Source: Bacteroidota bacterium (GTDB lineage: Bacteria; Bacteroidota; Bacteroidia; Chitinophagales; Chitinophagaceae). From it: DNA of 64,000 nt. The notes under the pieces are model-generated. The model had not been told where the DNA came from, did no database searches, and saw only the letters and a program-made list of their open reading frames with translations. Positions 53,054 to 63,582 of this stretch are shown in pieces; positions within the stretch are counted from its first letter, which is position 1, and each line of letters begins with the position of its first letter. Position numbers and translations under genes: made by a program. The stretch covers positions 1 through 64,000 of the forward strand of contig JAEWKC010000034.1 in NCBI GenBank assembly GCA_023386235.1. Reading direction: 5' to 3'.

Positions 53054-53069
53054 AACTATTTTATTAGTT
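53054..53069. promoter_or_regulatory. Candidate BlaI operator
   Basis: Arms AACTA and TAGTT around six AT bases, placed where the -33 box should be relative to the -7 at 53025-53032. Another AACTA half-site lies at about 53034-53038. Known BlaI sites in other phyla are short palindromes overlapping the promoter, so the position fits; the sequence itself is AT-rich and could occur by chance. Confidence 0.42.
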
Positions 53070-53166
53070 ATTTTTAAAAAATATTTCTGCTTATTGAAGG
53101 GAAAGATGCCTGCTCTTTCCAGAAAAGTATCGGGCTGATGCAGAATGCACTGTTTTTTCTGACTAA

Positions 53167-53706
53167 TTAATAATAAGGAGCAATCATGATATAAATGACG
53201 GGGCCGCTGATTGCCACATACAACCAAAGTGGATAGGTATAGCGTGCTATTTTTTTGTGCTGGGCATACTCACCGGTTAAGCCGCGGTAAGCCGTGAAAA
53301 GAATAAAAGGCAGTGTAAGTGCGGCCAAAATTATATGCGTGATAAGTATAAAGAAATAAACAACTCTTATAGCGCCCTGACCGCCAAATTTTGTATCGCC
53401 GGCCCACATGTGATGACAGATATAAGTAATTAAAAACAGTACAGATAAAGTAATAGCTGTAAGCATCAGATTTCTGTGCAACAGATATTTTCGCTGCCTT
53501 ACGGCAAGATAGGCAAATATGAGCAATACGGCTACCGTAGAATTGATAATAGCATTGATAAACGCGAAAATATGCACATCAAAATTAAAAGGAAAAGGTA
53601 CTTGCAGCACGTGCCTGTCTAACACCACAACGGCTATTAATACAACAGCAGAAACAATTGCTATGATCCATTTGGCCGCCTTATCGTTTTTTTGTATTGT
53701 TTTCAA
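53167..53706 (-). CDS. DUF420 membrane protein
   Basis: A 179-residue inner-membrane protein with about five helices (WIIAIVSAVVLIAVVVL, IFAFINAIINSTVAVLLIFAY, LMLTAITLSVLFLITYICHH, VVYFFILITHIILAALTLPF, YPLWLYVAISGPVIYIMI). The histidines in LLHRNLML, CHHMWAGD and ITHIILA match DUF420/YozB proteins, which are linked to heme or cytochrome oxidase assembly. The start is a TTG giving MKTIQKND, 19 bases after the purF stop, with no ATG near. Other starts cannot be ruled out. Confidence 0.85.
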   Translation of the reverse strand: MKTIQKNDKAAKWIIAIVSAVVLIAVVVLDRHVLQVPFPFNFDVHIFAFINAIINSTVAVLLIFAYLAVRQRKYLLHRNLMLTAITLSVLFLITYICHHMWAGDTKFGGQGAIRVVYFFILITHIILAALTLPFILFTAYRGLTGEYAQHKKIARYTYPLWLYVAISGPVIYIMIAPYY

Positions 53707-53725
53707 ATCTTCTATGTTATGTAAA

Positions 53726-55573
53726 TTAATAAGCTCTTTCCGTATTGCCCTCTATAAAATTGATAAAGGAACGGTTCACTACCTTATTGCCTCCCGGTGT
53801 AGGATAATTGCCGGTAAAATACCAGTCGCCGGTGTTGGTAGGGCAGCTGTCATGCAGGTCTTCTATTGTTTGATAAATAACTTCTACAGGAATATTGATT
53901 TCAGAAGGAGTGATCAATTGCGCTATCTTATCAGAAATATCCTGTGCGGAAAAACTGTCATAAATCTTTTTTACTGCGTTCTTGGTATGTAAAAGATCTT
54001 CTTTTTCCAGGCTTTTACATTCCTCGTATACTTCTTTGATCACACTTTCTGTATTGCGTTCGGCATGCAGTTCCAGCGCTGCGCGAAAAGCAATAAAATC
54101 GCCCATTCGGCTCATATCTATTCCATAGCAATCAGGATAGCGAATCTGAGGCGCGGACGAAACAATGATTATTTTTTTAGGTCGTAAGCGTGCCAGCATT
54201 CTCACAATGCTTTCTTTTAAAGTAGTACCGCGCACTATGGAATCGTCTATTACCACCAATGTATCTTCATGATCTTTAACCGTACCGTAGGTAATATCGT
54301 ATACGTGCTGCACCATTTCATTTCTGCCACTGTCGGCAGTAATAAAAGTGCGCATTTTTACATCTTTGATAGCAATTTTTTCCTGGCGAATAGTACGGTT
54401 GATCATTTGCGCAAGCTTCTCTTCATCAAAATCTTTTCCCCAGCTCATAATGCGCTCTACCTTTATTTTATTAAGATATTCTTCCATTCCTTTTATCAAT
54501 CCGTAGTAGGCTACTTCGGCCGTATTGGGAATGTAAGAGAAAATGGTATTTTTCAGATCGTAGTTGATTGCTTTTAAAACAGTTTCGCTCAAATGATGCC
54601 CAAGCGCGATTCTTTCTCTGTAAATTTTCTCATCGCCACCGCGACTAAAGTAAATACGCTCAAAACTACAAGAGCGCTTTTCCATTTCCGGAAGAATGCG
54701 CACTACTTTGTATGCTGCGTTTTCATCTACTATCAGCGCATGTCCGGCCGGTATGGGTTGTACCAAGTCCGGCCCGATATTGAAAGCTGTACGAATAGAC
54801 GCTCTTTCACTGGCAGCTACCACAATTTCATCATCGGCATAATAGTATGCCGGGCGTATGCCATTGCCATCTCGCAATACGAAAGACACGCCATTGCCCA
54901 CCAGACCTCCTACCGTAAAAGCGCCATCAAAGTTTATAGCAGCTTCTTTTAAAATCTTTTCTATGTCGGGGTTGCCGTGCGTGGCTTTACTTTCCACCTG
55001 CAAATGATGGTATAGTATTTCCATCATAGCGGCCAAGTCGCTTTGTTGCTGAAATTCGCCCATGGTTTGCTGTACCGAACTAAACAATTCTTCGGTATTG
55101 ACCAGATTGAAATTACCGGCCAGTGCCAGATTCAGTGATTTGTCGTAACTTCTTTTTATGAAGGGATGACAATATTCCAGGTCGTTTTTTCCTTGTGTGC
55201 CGTATCTTAAATGTCCCAGCATTAATTCGCCCAATACTGGAAGATGTCCTTTGATAAGATCGGGATATTTTTGAATATCGGGCTGATGTTTTTCGAGATT
55301 TTTTATTTTATCGCCAATACGTGAAAATATTTCTACAATCGGCTGTTTAGAATTGCTGCGTCTTCTTTCCATTATAGGCACTTCAGCCGGCACATTTAAC
55401 TTTACTATGGCTATACCCGCACCGTCTTGTCCTCGGTTGTGCTGTTTTTCCATTAGCAGGTAAAGCTTGTTTAAAGCATACATTACAGTACCATATTTTT
55501 CCATATAGTACGATAAAGGTTTCCTAAGTCTTATAAATGCCAGACCGCATTCGTGTTTTATTGCATCACTCAT
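53726..55573 (-). CDS. purF: Amidophosphoribosyltransferase
   Basis: A 615-residue enzyme making 5-phosphoribosylamine from PRPP and glutamine, the first step of purine synthesis. The glutaminase part starts MSDAIKHECGLAFIRL, with C9 as the probable nucleophile, and has EKQHNRGQDGAGIA and LGHLRYGTQG. The PRPP loop is TLVVIDDSIVRGTT. This long form, about 100 residues longer than E. coli PurF with an added C-terminal part, is usual in Bacteroidota. The start is the ATG at 55573; an earlier TTG-type extension is unlikely. The DUF420 gene follows after 19 bases. Confidence 0.92.
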   Translation of the reverse strand: MSDAIKHECGLAFIRLRKPLSYYMEKYGTVMYALNKLYLLMEKQHNRGQDGAGIAIVKLNVPAEVPIMERRRSNSKQPIVEIFSRIGDKIKNLEKHQPDIQKYPDLIKGHLPVLGELMLGHLRYGTQGKNDLEYCHPFIKRSYDKSLNLALAGNFNLVNTEELFSSVQQTMGEFQQQSDLAAMMEILYHHLQVESKATHGNPDIEKILKEAAINFDGAFTVGGLVGNGVSFVLRDGNGIRPAYYYADDEIVVAASERASIRTAFNIGPDLVQPIPAGHALIVDENAAYKVVRILPEMEKRSCSFERIYFSRGGDEKIYRERIALGHHLSETVLKAINYDLKNTIFSYIPNTAEVAYYGLIKGMEEYLNKIKVERIMSWGKDFDEEKLAQMINRTIRQEKIAIKDVKMRTFITADSGRNEMVQHVYDITYGTVKDHEDTLVVIDDSIVRGTTLKESIVRMLARLRPKKIIIVSSAPQIRYPDCYGIDMSRMGDFIAFRAALELHAERNTESVIKEVYEECKSLEKEDLLHTKNAVKKIYDSFSAQDISDKIAQLITPSEINIPVEVIYQTIEDLHDSCPTNTGDWYFTGNYPTPGGNKVVNRSFINFIEGNTERAY

Positions 55574-55589
55574 TGTAGTAAAAGAAGCG

Positions 55590-55597
55590 CAAAAATA
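55590..55597 (-). promoter_or_regulatory. Candidate -7 element for purF
   Basis: On the minus strand the sequence is TATTTTTG, a TAnnTTTG match 17 bases before the purF ATG. Confidence 0.38.
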
Positions 55598-55676
55598 CAA
55601 ATGTTTCCAGAAAACAGAGATAAAACTTGAAAAATGATAGAAAGATGAATAAACTAGTAAAATTGACCGTATTCTA

Positions 55677-55808
55677 TTAATCTAAACGTGAAATATATAC
55701 TAGATTAAGAACTAAACCTGTTTCATCTTTAATAGCTTCAGGAGGGGTTAAGTTTACCCATTTATCGCTCACATCTCCGGGTAGTCTCCAAGCATGGCCG
55801 CCTGCTTT
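55677..55808 (-). pseudogene. C-terminal remnant of an exported protein
   Basis: With no start codon, the minus strand reads KAGGHAWRLPGDVSDKWVN, LTPPEAIKDETGLVLNLVYI, SRLD and a TAA. The smooth, ordered protein character over 43 codons is unlike shadow frames. It lies just after the broken DUF6067-like gene and seems to be the last piece of another gene of that cluster. I do not recognise the family. Confidence 0.55.
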
Positions 55809-55867
55809 TTAACCCTAAGTCAGGGCCTTGTGCAGGTAACTATTTATTTTATCTAAGTTGAGCTATT

Positions 55868-58800
55868 TTAGGGTATCTGTTTTATATACATCAATAATCC
55901 TTTGCGACCATCTATTGTAATTTTATCATGTACTTTCAACATAGAGGCTTGTTGAAAATCTTTAATCTCAGGAATAATCAACTGAATCTTTTCAGGATGT
56001 AATCCCAATTGCTGCCAGTTTATATGATCTAATGTAAATGTGGTACTACTATCGGAGTAATTGCCCAATGAGATAAGCGTTTCTCCCGGCTTTATGTAGC
56101 TGGTAATCTTAATTGATTCATTATTGGTTTTTACAGGTACGTTATCTTCCCAAAAACCAATCATTTTCGCGTCTTGTATGCCAAATTCATCCCATATTTT
56201 CCAGACAGGGCGCGGGTCTACAAATACTCCTTCGGTAAACCACGGATAACGCACCGTCATTCCATATTGCATGCCCAGCCAGCGGTTGCCCCCGGCGTGC
56301 AGCATATCGCCCATAAGACCAAAAGGAATGCCCGATACCTCAACCAGCCAATTATCCGGAGACATTTGATCATACATGAAACTTTCGCCAAACCACAGCT
56401 TATCTACATAAGGAAAATATTCTGTGTATTGCGTAGCCGGACCACGGGAGAAACCGGTATTGGAATGCAGATCAATCACGCAACCTTCTTTTACACTGGC
56501 CATAGCGCGGCGCATGCGCTTGAGCATTCTGCGATCGTAAGCTACATCGTCTAAATACAGCCCGTCTATCCCTACATTTTCCACAAGCCATTTCAAGCCT
56601 TCAACATAATAGTTGAACCATCTCGAATCGCCTACAGCTGTAAGTACGGATGCATCGGCCTGCACACCACCGGCGATTGCGGGATTTTCAAAATGCTGAT
56701 ACCACTGTGGCGTGTAATCGGTAACAAAATGTTCACGAAGCCAGGGATAACCGCCGAGCGTGCTGAAAGAACCGCTGTTTCCACTGCGTAATATTTCATC
56801 TCCCAAACTTCTTAATGCCCATATTTCTGTAACTGCATTGGTAAGCTCCCGGATGGTATAATAAATTTTTACTTTCGCTCCTTTTTTATGCCAGGAATCA
56901 ACAAAATGCTTCAAAGTATCTACCATAACAAAAGGATAATTGATAACCGGATTGAGCGGATTGGCATGATGAACGTTGATGATTTTGATACCTGATTTCA
57001 AATCCTCTTCGGTAGGGCGTGGATTGTGAAAATACCGATCGGTAAACTGGCTGCGGTAGTTAACCGGCTTAACCGGAGTGATGATAGTGGCAAATTCAAA
57101 ATCAATTTTTTCGCCTTTTTTTAAATTGCGTGCGCCGCTGTAAACGGTCATCCTGCTGCCACTTTCGGTTTCTTTCAAGGCGAAGCCTCCTTTACCGTTA
57201 TTATACCAGCTTTCCGGATACGCAGGCCTGTACAGGTTAAGCAATGGCCCTGTATAAGAAGCGCCGCCTAATTCAACATGCAGGCCGGCTTCAGCGCTTC
57301 CCATCCAAAACGCGTCGAAGGGATGAAGCCAGCTATTGCCCTCATTAGTAGGCAGAGAAACGGTGACTTCATTCTGCTTTTTTCCTTTCGCTTCCCATTT
57401 CCCTTCAAATTGCTTTGGCATAGCCTGCCCCGGCAAACCCGCACCCATAAAGAAACGCGCTGTATTTTTATTCATTAAAATTTCAAGCCTGATATCCTTT
57501 ATTTCTATTTCGTTTTTAGATGTGATTTTATAAGCATAATTGCTCCATCAGTCAAATTCTGAGATAGAATGCAATTCCAATAAAACATCAGGATCTTCCC
57601 CGGCAAGTCGCAGGCGGACTGAGCCCGCTGTACTATTGCTGCTTTTGATTTGCATCGGAATTTGTTTTATACCCTTAGATGTTTCAATTATGAACTGTAT
57701 AGATTCACTCAAAATGGGTTTGTTCCACGCCTCTATTTGACGAGGCAACCCGGACGTGGGATTTACGGTAATATTTCGTCCTAAAACGGAAATTTGATTG
57801 TTACTAAAAGATACCGGCGTATATGGCTTTATGGGTTCATCGCTAATACCCAGTGTTGAATTGAGCCAGCGCAAACGGCTGTGGCGCCAGGGCTCCGAAT
57901 TGCCCCTGTCTGCTAAATCCGATCCAGAAACCGTAAGTTCAACCGGAACTTTTTTACTTACCCCTTTATCGCCTGCTATGGTGATCGTTCCTTTATAAAT
58001 ACCCGGCGATTGATTTTTAGGAATATCGATTCCAAACCACAAAGGCTGTACGAATCCCTTGGATATGTTTAATTTCTTTTCAAATTTTTTGCCGTAAGGA
58101 TCAACACCTTCGGTATTTAAGCAGGTGAAAGCTTGTGCAGGTATTTCATTGCCATTGCTTGTTTTCAGAGCTGATGCCGTATAGCGGATATCCGTTATTT
58201 TTGTATCAGGAGACCACACCCCTATTTGAAAAGCGTAATATTCATTGGGCTGCGCCTGTCCTTTGAAAGCCATGCCGGGCTTTACATTCATCCATTTCAG
58301 CGGTAGTTTTTCGCGCATCCTGATGGGAAACTTTCTGTCTTCCGGAAACAGATAAAAATCGCTGGTAAATTTTTTTTGATAGACTGCCGCTTCTTTGGCT
58401 GAAGCCGCAACTTCCATAGGAAAAAAACTGTCGAAACCTGTGCGGGATTCAATGCTTACAATTTTTGCGTTTTGCACATTCTTTTCCAACCTGCGGCTTT
58501 TGATCAGCCAGTCTGCAGAAGCGGTTTCTTCGCGCGGATAATAATTTTTATTGTAAAATCCATGTCCCGGCTGAACCTCGTATGGAAGGTAATAAAAATA
58601 ATAAGTACCCGCCTGCTTCACAGGTCCGAACCGGATATGACACCGCTCATTATTCACTTCTATCCTCTCTATGTTTTTTACAGTATCACCCGTAGATGCG
58701 TTTATGACTAAAAACTTTCTTTTGTCAACATCCTTATCGGGTCTGCGCCACCCGTATTGCAATGAAACTACTTCCGCGGGTTTTTTTATATTGATTACAG

Positions 58801-58924
58801 CCCGGTGGTTGCCGTATTTTTCTTCCCAGGGTTTGGCAGCTATGGCGTATTGCGCCATTGCCGATTGAGCACCGGCTACAAACAGTAAAAAGAACGAGAT
58901 AAAGAAGTGAAGTTTTGTTTGCAT
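55868..58924 (-). pseudogene. DUF6067-like putative glycoside hydrolase, one nonsense mutation
   Basis: A 1019-codon frame is open from the ATG at 58924 to the stop at 55868 apart from one TGA at codon 459 (57548-57550), which stands in ISEFD-stop-WSNYAYKI; relatives, as I recall them, have a glycine here, so GGA to TGA is likely. It has a signal peptide (1-24), beta-rich N-terminal parts, and a barrel-like C-terminal half (GIDGLYLDDVAYDRRMLKRM, VIDLHSNTGFSRG, PFGLMGDMLHAGGNRW) as in DUF6067/GH123-related proteins. Only one lesion suggests recent loss. The second half could still start at an internal ATG (57475), but without a signal peptide. Confidence 0.8.
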
Positions 58925-58972
58925 CTTACTTTTTTATTTAATATTAATAATAACTCTGCAACCGCTGATACA

Positions 58973-61773
58973 TCAATCTACTTTGGGTATTATACGGTAT
59001 TTTTCCACCTGCTTTTCAGGAGAAAGAATGATTCGACTGCCAGATGTATTGTCAACCGAGCCGATTCTTTTTCCATCTGCATCCAGTTGTTCAAAAGAAA
59101 TATTTTTACCTGTAATAGATAAAAGAGACATATCAATATCAATTTCTGAATCATCTGCCAGGGGAATGATCTCCCAACCAAATTTTTCTTTTTTTAAGAT
59201 GTATTCTCCTTTTCCTGCCAGGTCCCCGAATATTTTCGCACCATGTGTATTAACATAATAAAGATCCTTACTTTTAACCATATCCAATCTTTTGCCTGAT
59301 TGAGCAGACAAGACAGAGGAGCTTACTAAATCGCTTCTGGGTTTGCGTACATAGAAGCCATATTGCGGGAGCGTGATTGTACCTGAATCAGCATCCAGTT
59401 TCCAGTTTTGCTCACTAAAGTTTACAAATATTTCGAGTCCTGTTTCATATACCACTTTCAGGCGAGGTTTTGTAAATAGTTTTTTTATTGCCGCCTGTGA
59501 GCTATTTAATAAAGTACCGTTTTCATCGGCATATTCAATAGACCGCACTTTACGCATTACATACTCATCCTGTACGGGCTGTAGCATTGCGTACCTGCGA
59601 ACCGCATCCAATCCTTCTGATAAAATACCAATATTGCCGTAAGCCAGCGTGTAAGCTAAATAGGCATGTTCCTTTCCTCTGTTGCCGGCATCTATTTCAA
59701 GCGGATGAATTTTCAATAAATGAAAATCAGGGAAAATGGGAAGCTGCTCCAAATCGTCATTGGCATAGTTTCCATCTGCCAAGCCCGCATACCACCAGTG
59801 ATTGCCGCCTTCGGAAAATACGGGGCCGTGATAGGCTTTGCGCTCGTTCATCAATAACATACCGTAGCGTGCAATTACGCCACGCATCATGCCGGCATCA
59901 GGCGCCCTGTAATCATAGTCTACTCTTGTAGACGGCGGAACGGCCGTGTTGTACGTCGCAGTAAGAATGATTGGTATTGAAAAGCTTCGCAATCTGCGGT
60001 GCTAAAACAGCCTGCTGCTCCCATGCTATTTGCGGCTTGGGCGCATAGCAGCGCGACCAAGATACCTCCCACTCACCTTTAGGGCCATGCTTTATCCAGT
60101 CATGATTCCAGAGCGAATTGACAGGCGCTAAGTCAGTATAATTGGTATACAGACCTACTCGCCAATCATTGTCTTTTACAAACTGTATGTAGTCCTGTAT
60201 TTCTTTACGCCTAATTGAGGGTTAGGAGTAAGTTTAAATGTATAGCTTTCTCCTCCCTGCCGCCAAAAATCTTCGTGATAGCGTATGGTAACTTTTTCTA
60301 CGCCTTTTGTTCGTAAACCGGTTACAAATTTGCTCAACGTCTCTAAATTTGCGCCTCCGTTGATGGCCCAGAGCCTGTCGGCCTGCATGCTTCGCATGGG
60401 TGATGCGGGATTATCTATGGTGGGTAAAACTTCTTGTATGTTAGAAGATACGGTGATGAAAAGCTTTTCTCTTACCGGATTTCTCTTGCCATCTGTTTGG
60501 GAATATAAACAGTTTTGCCCCCGGTGAAGGGCGTTGTAGCATTATGACTTCCCACTATGAAATTTGACGCGTTGGTGTAATACCAATCGAAGATCATAAA
60601 AGAAAATTTATCGCTGTTCATCAAAACCGTAGGGCGATCATTATGATTGTACTTTAAGAAAGGAATGGCTATTTTATTGGGTTCGGGCACCGGTATTTCT
60701 CCGGAATAAACTTCTTTGACAATGCCTTCAGTACCTTGTTGTTCTATGCCTATGATGAGGCTTTTTTGCTGAATGGTATAAAAAAATGTAATGGGCACTT
60801 CTTTATTATTCATCCGTATAGAGGATGTAAGCCAGGCAGTATCGTTTTTCACCGTGAATTTTGCAGAAAGATTTTCAATCACATTATCATTGGCCAGCAC
60901 TAATTTTCTGTTGGCAATTGTCTGAAGCGGCTTACCATTCCAGTTGACCGATATGTTGTGCAGCGGATCGTGCTTATTTACGATGTAAGTAAATGCTTCC
61001 TTGTTATCAGTATATTGAAATTCAATAGTTTCTCCCGATTGTTTTATACGTGTAGTGTATTCGCTGAAGTTAGTGGGCAGGATAGATTCTTTGCGTAAAG
61101 GAAAAGGTAATTTCTCAGGGAAAGGCTTGAATGCCAAGGGTTTCAGCTCTTCTTAATAAATATAACCGGAGCTTACATATAAATTATGTTTAACGCCAAC
61201 ATCTGTGCTGTTGCCTTTAAATTTAATGCCCAGGAATTTTGCCTTCTTATCAAACGGTGTAGGGAATTTTACATGGTTCAGCATCCAGTATTTATGCACA
61301 AGTCCGCCATAGCCGGCTTGTACGATATTGATTTCATGTATTTTTTTATCAGCATCTTCTATCACTACAAAGGCATGCATGGCTGTATGGGAAGCGGGTT
61401 CGCCCCAAAGCCAATGATCGCCATAGGTCCATAAATCAATACAGTCCCAGGCTTGTGCTACAGAGATGGGTTGTTTAAGAGATAAAAAAAAGGAAGCTTG
61501 TGGCTGCTGGGTTTCATAAACTATTTTTCCTGAATAAGGAGCTGTTACTATCTGTTCAGATGTTCTGCTTAATGTAGCTTTGCAATTGTTTACTTCAACT
61601 ATCTGCCATTTATTAATATCCGTAAAATCGAAGGTTGATTTTCTGTTGATATGCACGGAAGATAACTCATAAGGACGCTTCCCGGCTTCTGTCTGCTTTG
61701 ATGAATGCTGGGCATTTGCAACGCAGGCAAAGTTTAAAACTACAATTACTAAAAACAACAACTTATTCTTCAT
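58973..61773 (-). pseudogene. Large exported carbohydrate-active protein, four lesions
   Basis: The frame starts with a signal peptide (MKNKLLFLVIVVLNFACVANA) and a jelly-roll-like domain. An in-frame TAA at 61153-61155 breaks SSGYIY-stop-EELKPLAF. Frame shifts follow near 60489-60501 (IPK to TDGKRNPVRE), near 60210-60221 (LTPNP to RRKEIQDYIQFV) and near 59945-59957 (SYCDV to TAVPPSTRVDYD). The rejoined product would be about 930 residues, with VGLYTNYTDLAP, GNHWWYAGLADGNYAN and a C-terminal beta domain. These motifs look like a large glycoside hydrolase or lyase of a polysaccharide locus; I cannot name the family. Clearly not functional. Confidence 0.85.
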
Positions 61774-61796
61774 TACTGTAAATTTATTATTAAAAG

Positions 61797-61832
61797 AAAG
61801 GCCGTTCTAAGTTTCACCTAAAACGGCCTTTT
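61797..61832 (-). terminator. Intrinsic terminator of the lost upstream gene
   Basis: Arms AAGGCCGTT and AACGGCCTT around a 15-base loop. It follows the stop of the remnant at 61850-61990 on the minus strand by 18 bases and separates it from the next broken gene. Confidence 0.72.
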
Positions 61833-61849
61833 GTTTTTATCAACAACTG

Positions 61850-61990
61850 TTATTTATTCAATGCCGTTACATGTACTGTCCAGTCTCTGGTAGTGCCATT
61901 AGCAGCAGTAACTTTATAGGCTCTGGGTGCTGAAAAATCGCCCGGAACACCTAATACATGAGGTTTAATCAAAAACAACTTAACGTAATC
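61850..61990 (-). pseudogene. C-terminal remnant of a PUL surface lipoprotein
   Basis: Without a start codon, the minus strand reads DYVKLFLIKPHVLGVPGDFS, then APRAYKVTAANGTTRDWTVH and VTALNK before TAA. The pattern (V)TAANGTTRDWTV is common at the C terminus of Bacteroidota glycan-binding lipoproteins with bacterial Ig-like or DUF5018-type repeats. The 5' part is deleted: an in-frame stop lies just upstream. The rest of 61774-62200 holds the terminator, this remnant, AT-rich DNA and the rpiA promoter. Confidence 0.68.
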
Positions 61991-62149
61991 GCAATTTAGT
62001 CATTAATTTTACATTAATTAACACTTATCTTATCTATCATAATAATATAATTATATAAACAATTGACCAATAGACAGGATTGACGTTAATCAATTTTAAG
62101 TAAATTTCATAACCGATCTGTAAGGTTTATTAACAAATCCATTATATCA

Positions 62150-62181
62150 TTTGCCCGTGTTTTTATTTTCAAATACCTTTG
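62150..62181 (+). promoter_or_regulatory. rpiA promoter
   Basis: TTTG at 62150-62153 and TACCTTTG at 62174-62181 are separated by 20 bases, the closest match in the window to the Bacteroidota -33/-7 consensus. The -7 box ends 19 bases before the rpiA ATG. Confidence 0.7.
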
Positions 62182-62200
62182 CCACGCAAAAAAAATTACT

Positions 62201-62887
62201 ATGAATCCTAAACAAATAGCAGGCGAAAAAGCAGCCTCTTATATAAAAGATAATATGACAGTAGGCCTGGGTACCGGCTCCACAGCTTATTGGGCAATTA
62301 AAAAAATCGGAGAGAGGATTGCCTCAGAAGGATTAAAACTTATCTGCACCGCTACTTCCGTTCAGTCAGAAATACTGGCAAAAGAACACAACATTCCGCT
62401 TACTTCCGTAAACGACATCCCGGCTATTGATATTACCATAGACGGAGCCGATGAAATAGATCATCACCTGAATATGATCAAAGGCGGCGGTGGCGCATTG
62501 CTGAGAGAAAAAATCATAGCATGGATAACTAAAGAATATATCATTGTAGCAGACGAAAGCAAGTATGTACAGCAGTTGGGAAAATTTAAACTACCGGTAG
62601 AGGTCGTTCCTTTTGGATGGGAAAGAACCAAAAAACATTTAGAAAGTTTAGGCGGACTGGCTGCCATCAGAAAGATGAACAACGATGTATACATTACGGA
62701 TAACGGCAACTATATCATTGATTGCGACTTTGGCATGCTGGAGCATGTACACGAGCTGCAAGCCAATATTCATAATATTCCTGGCGTGGTGGTTTGCGGA
62801 TTATTTCTTGACAGAACTAGTAAACTGATCATTGGTAAAAACAACAGCGAGATACAGGAAATAACACCAGCGGCTTCATTAAAATAA
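62201..62887 (+). CDS. rpiA: Ribose-5-phosphate isomerase A
   Basis: A 228-residue cytoplasmic enzyme interconverting ribose 5-phosphate and ribulose 5-phosphate in the pentose phosphate pathway. Motifs: VGLGTGSTAYWAIKKIGE near the N terminus, IDGADEIDHHLN with the catalytic aspartates, KGGGGALLREKI, VADESKYV and GNYIIDCDFG. Normal length. The HAD gene starts 47 bases after its stop. Confidence 0.97.
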   Translation: MNPKQIAGEKAASYIKDNMTVGLGTGSTAYWAIKKIGERIASEGLKLICTATSVQSEILAKEHNIPLTSVNDIPAIDITIDGADEIDHHLNMIKGGGGALLREKIIAWITKEYIIVADESKYVQQLGKFKLPVEVVPFGWERTKKHLESLGGLAAIRKMNNDVYITDNGNYIIDCDFGMLEHVHELQANIHNIPGVVVCGLFLDRTSKLIIGKNNSEIQEITPAASLK

Positions 62888-62934
62888 TTACTGAAAGATT
62901 ACTATACATTTTTACATTATCAACGCGCACAATA

Positions 62935-63582
62935 ATGGCTTTTATTTTTGATATGAACGGAACCATGATAGATGATATGCATTATCACAACACCGCATGG
63001 TTCAAAGTGTTTAAGGAATTGGGCTCTGCAATGTCTGAAGCAGAAACCAAACTCAATATATTTGGTAAAGCGGCGGAAATATTCGACAGAATTCTTGGTA
63101 AAGACCATGGTTTTTCAATAGAAACAATCAATGAAATCTCAAGAAAAAAAGAAGAACAATATCAAACAGATTTTTTGCCCGATCTGCGATTGATCAGCGG
63201 ATTGGATAACTTTTTTGCAAAAGCAAAACAAAGCAATATCCCTATGGCCATTGGCACTGCCGCACCGCAATCAAACATTGATTATGTATTTAAGCACCTG
63301 GATATTGCGCAATATTTTACCGGCACAGTCAGCGCTGATGAAGTAGAGAACAGCAAACCACATCCGGAAGTTTTTTTAAAATGCGCAGAGCTGATGCGAG
63401 TGCCACCTCATGAATGTATTGTATTTGAAGATTCTCCTATGGGCATACTCGCCGCGCAGAATGCAAGCATGAAAGCCGTTGCCATTACTACATTTCACCC
63501 CAAAGAAGATTTCAAAGATTTTGACAATATTCTTTTTGTTATAGACGATTTTACAGATGAAAGATTGACTGCTTTGTTGTAA
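62935..63582 (+). CDS. Beta-phosphoglucomutase-like HAD protein with DxN motif
   Basis: A 215-residue cytoplasmic HAD protein of the subfamily with a four-helix cap. Motif I is FIFDMNGTMIDD: D6 is the nucleophile, but position 8 is N where almost all HAD phosphatases have the general-acid aspartate. Motif II is IGTAAP, motif III is K in SKPHPEVFLK, and motif IV is VFEDSPMGILAAQ. The rest of the site looks intact, so this is probably a subfamily trait and not decay. Substrate unknown; it may be a sugar phosphate, as it follows rpiA. Confidence 0.88.
   Translation: MAFIFDMNGTMIDDMHYHNTAWFKVFKELGSAMSEAETKLNIFGKAAEIFDRILGKDHGFSIETINEISRKKEEQYQTDFLPDLRLISGLDNFFAKAKQSNIPMAIGTAAPQSNIDYVFKHLDIAQYFTGTVSADEVENSKPHPEVFLKCAELMRVPPHECIVFEDSPMGILAAQNASMKAVAITTFHPKEDFKDFDNILFVIDDFTDERLTALL

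Noticed and set aside
50936..57550. UGA read as an amino acid in both the M56 and DUF6067-like genes
   Set aside because: TGA serves as a normal stop in intact genes of the window (for example dxs and sdaA). The two sites would need different residues (W and G), and the M56 tail has a frame shift as well. Ordinary nonsense mutations explain both.
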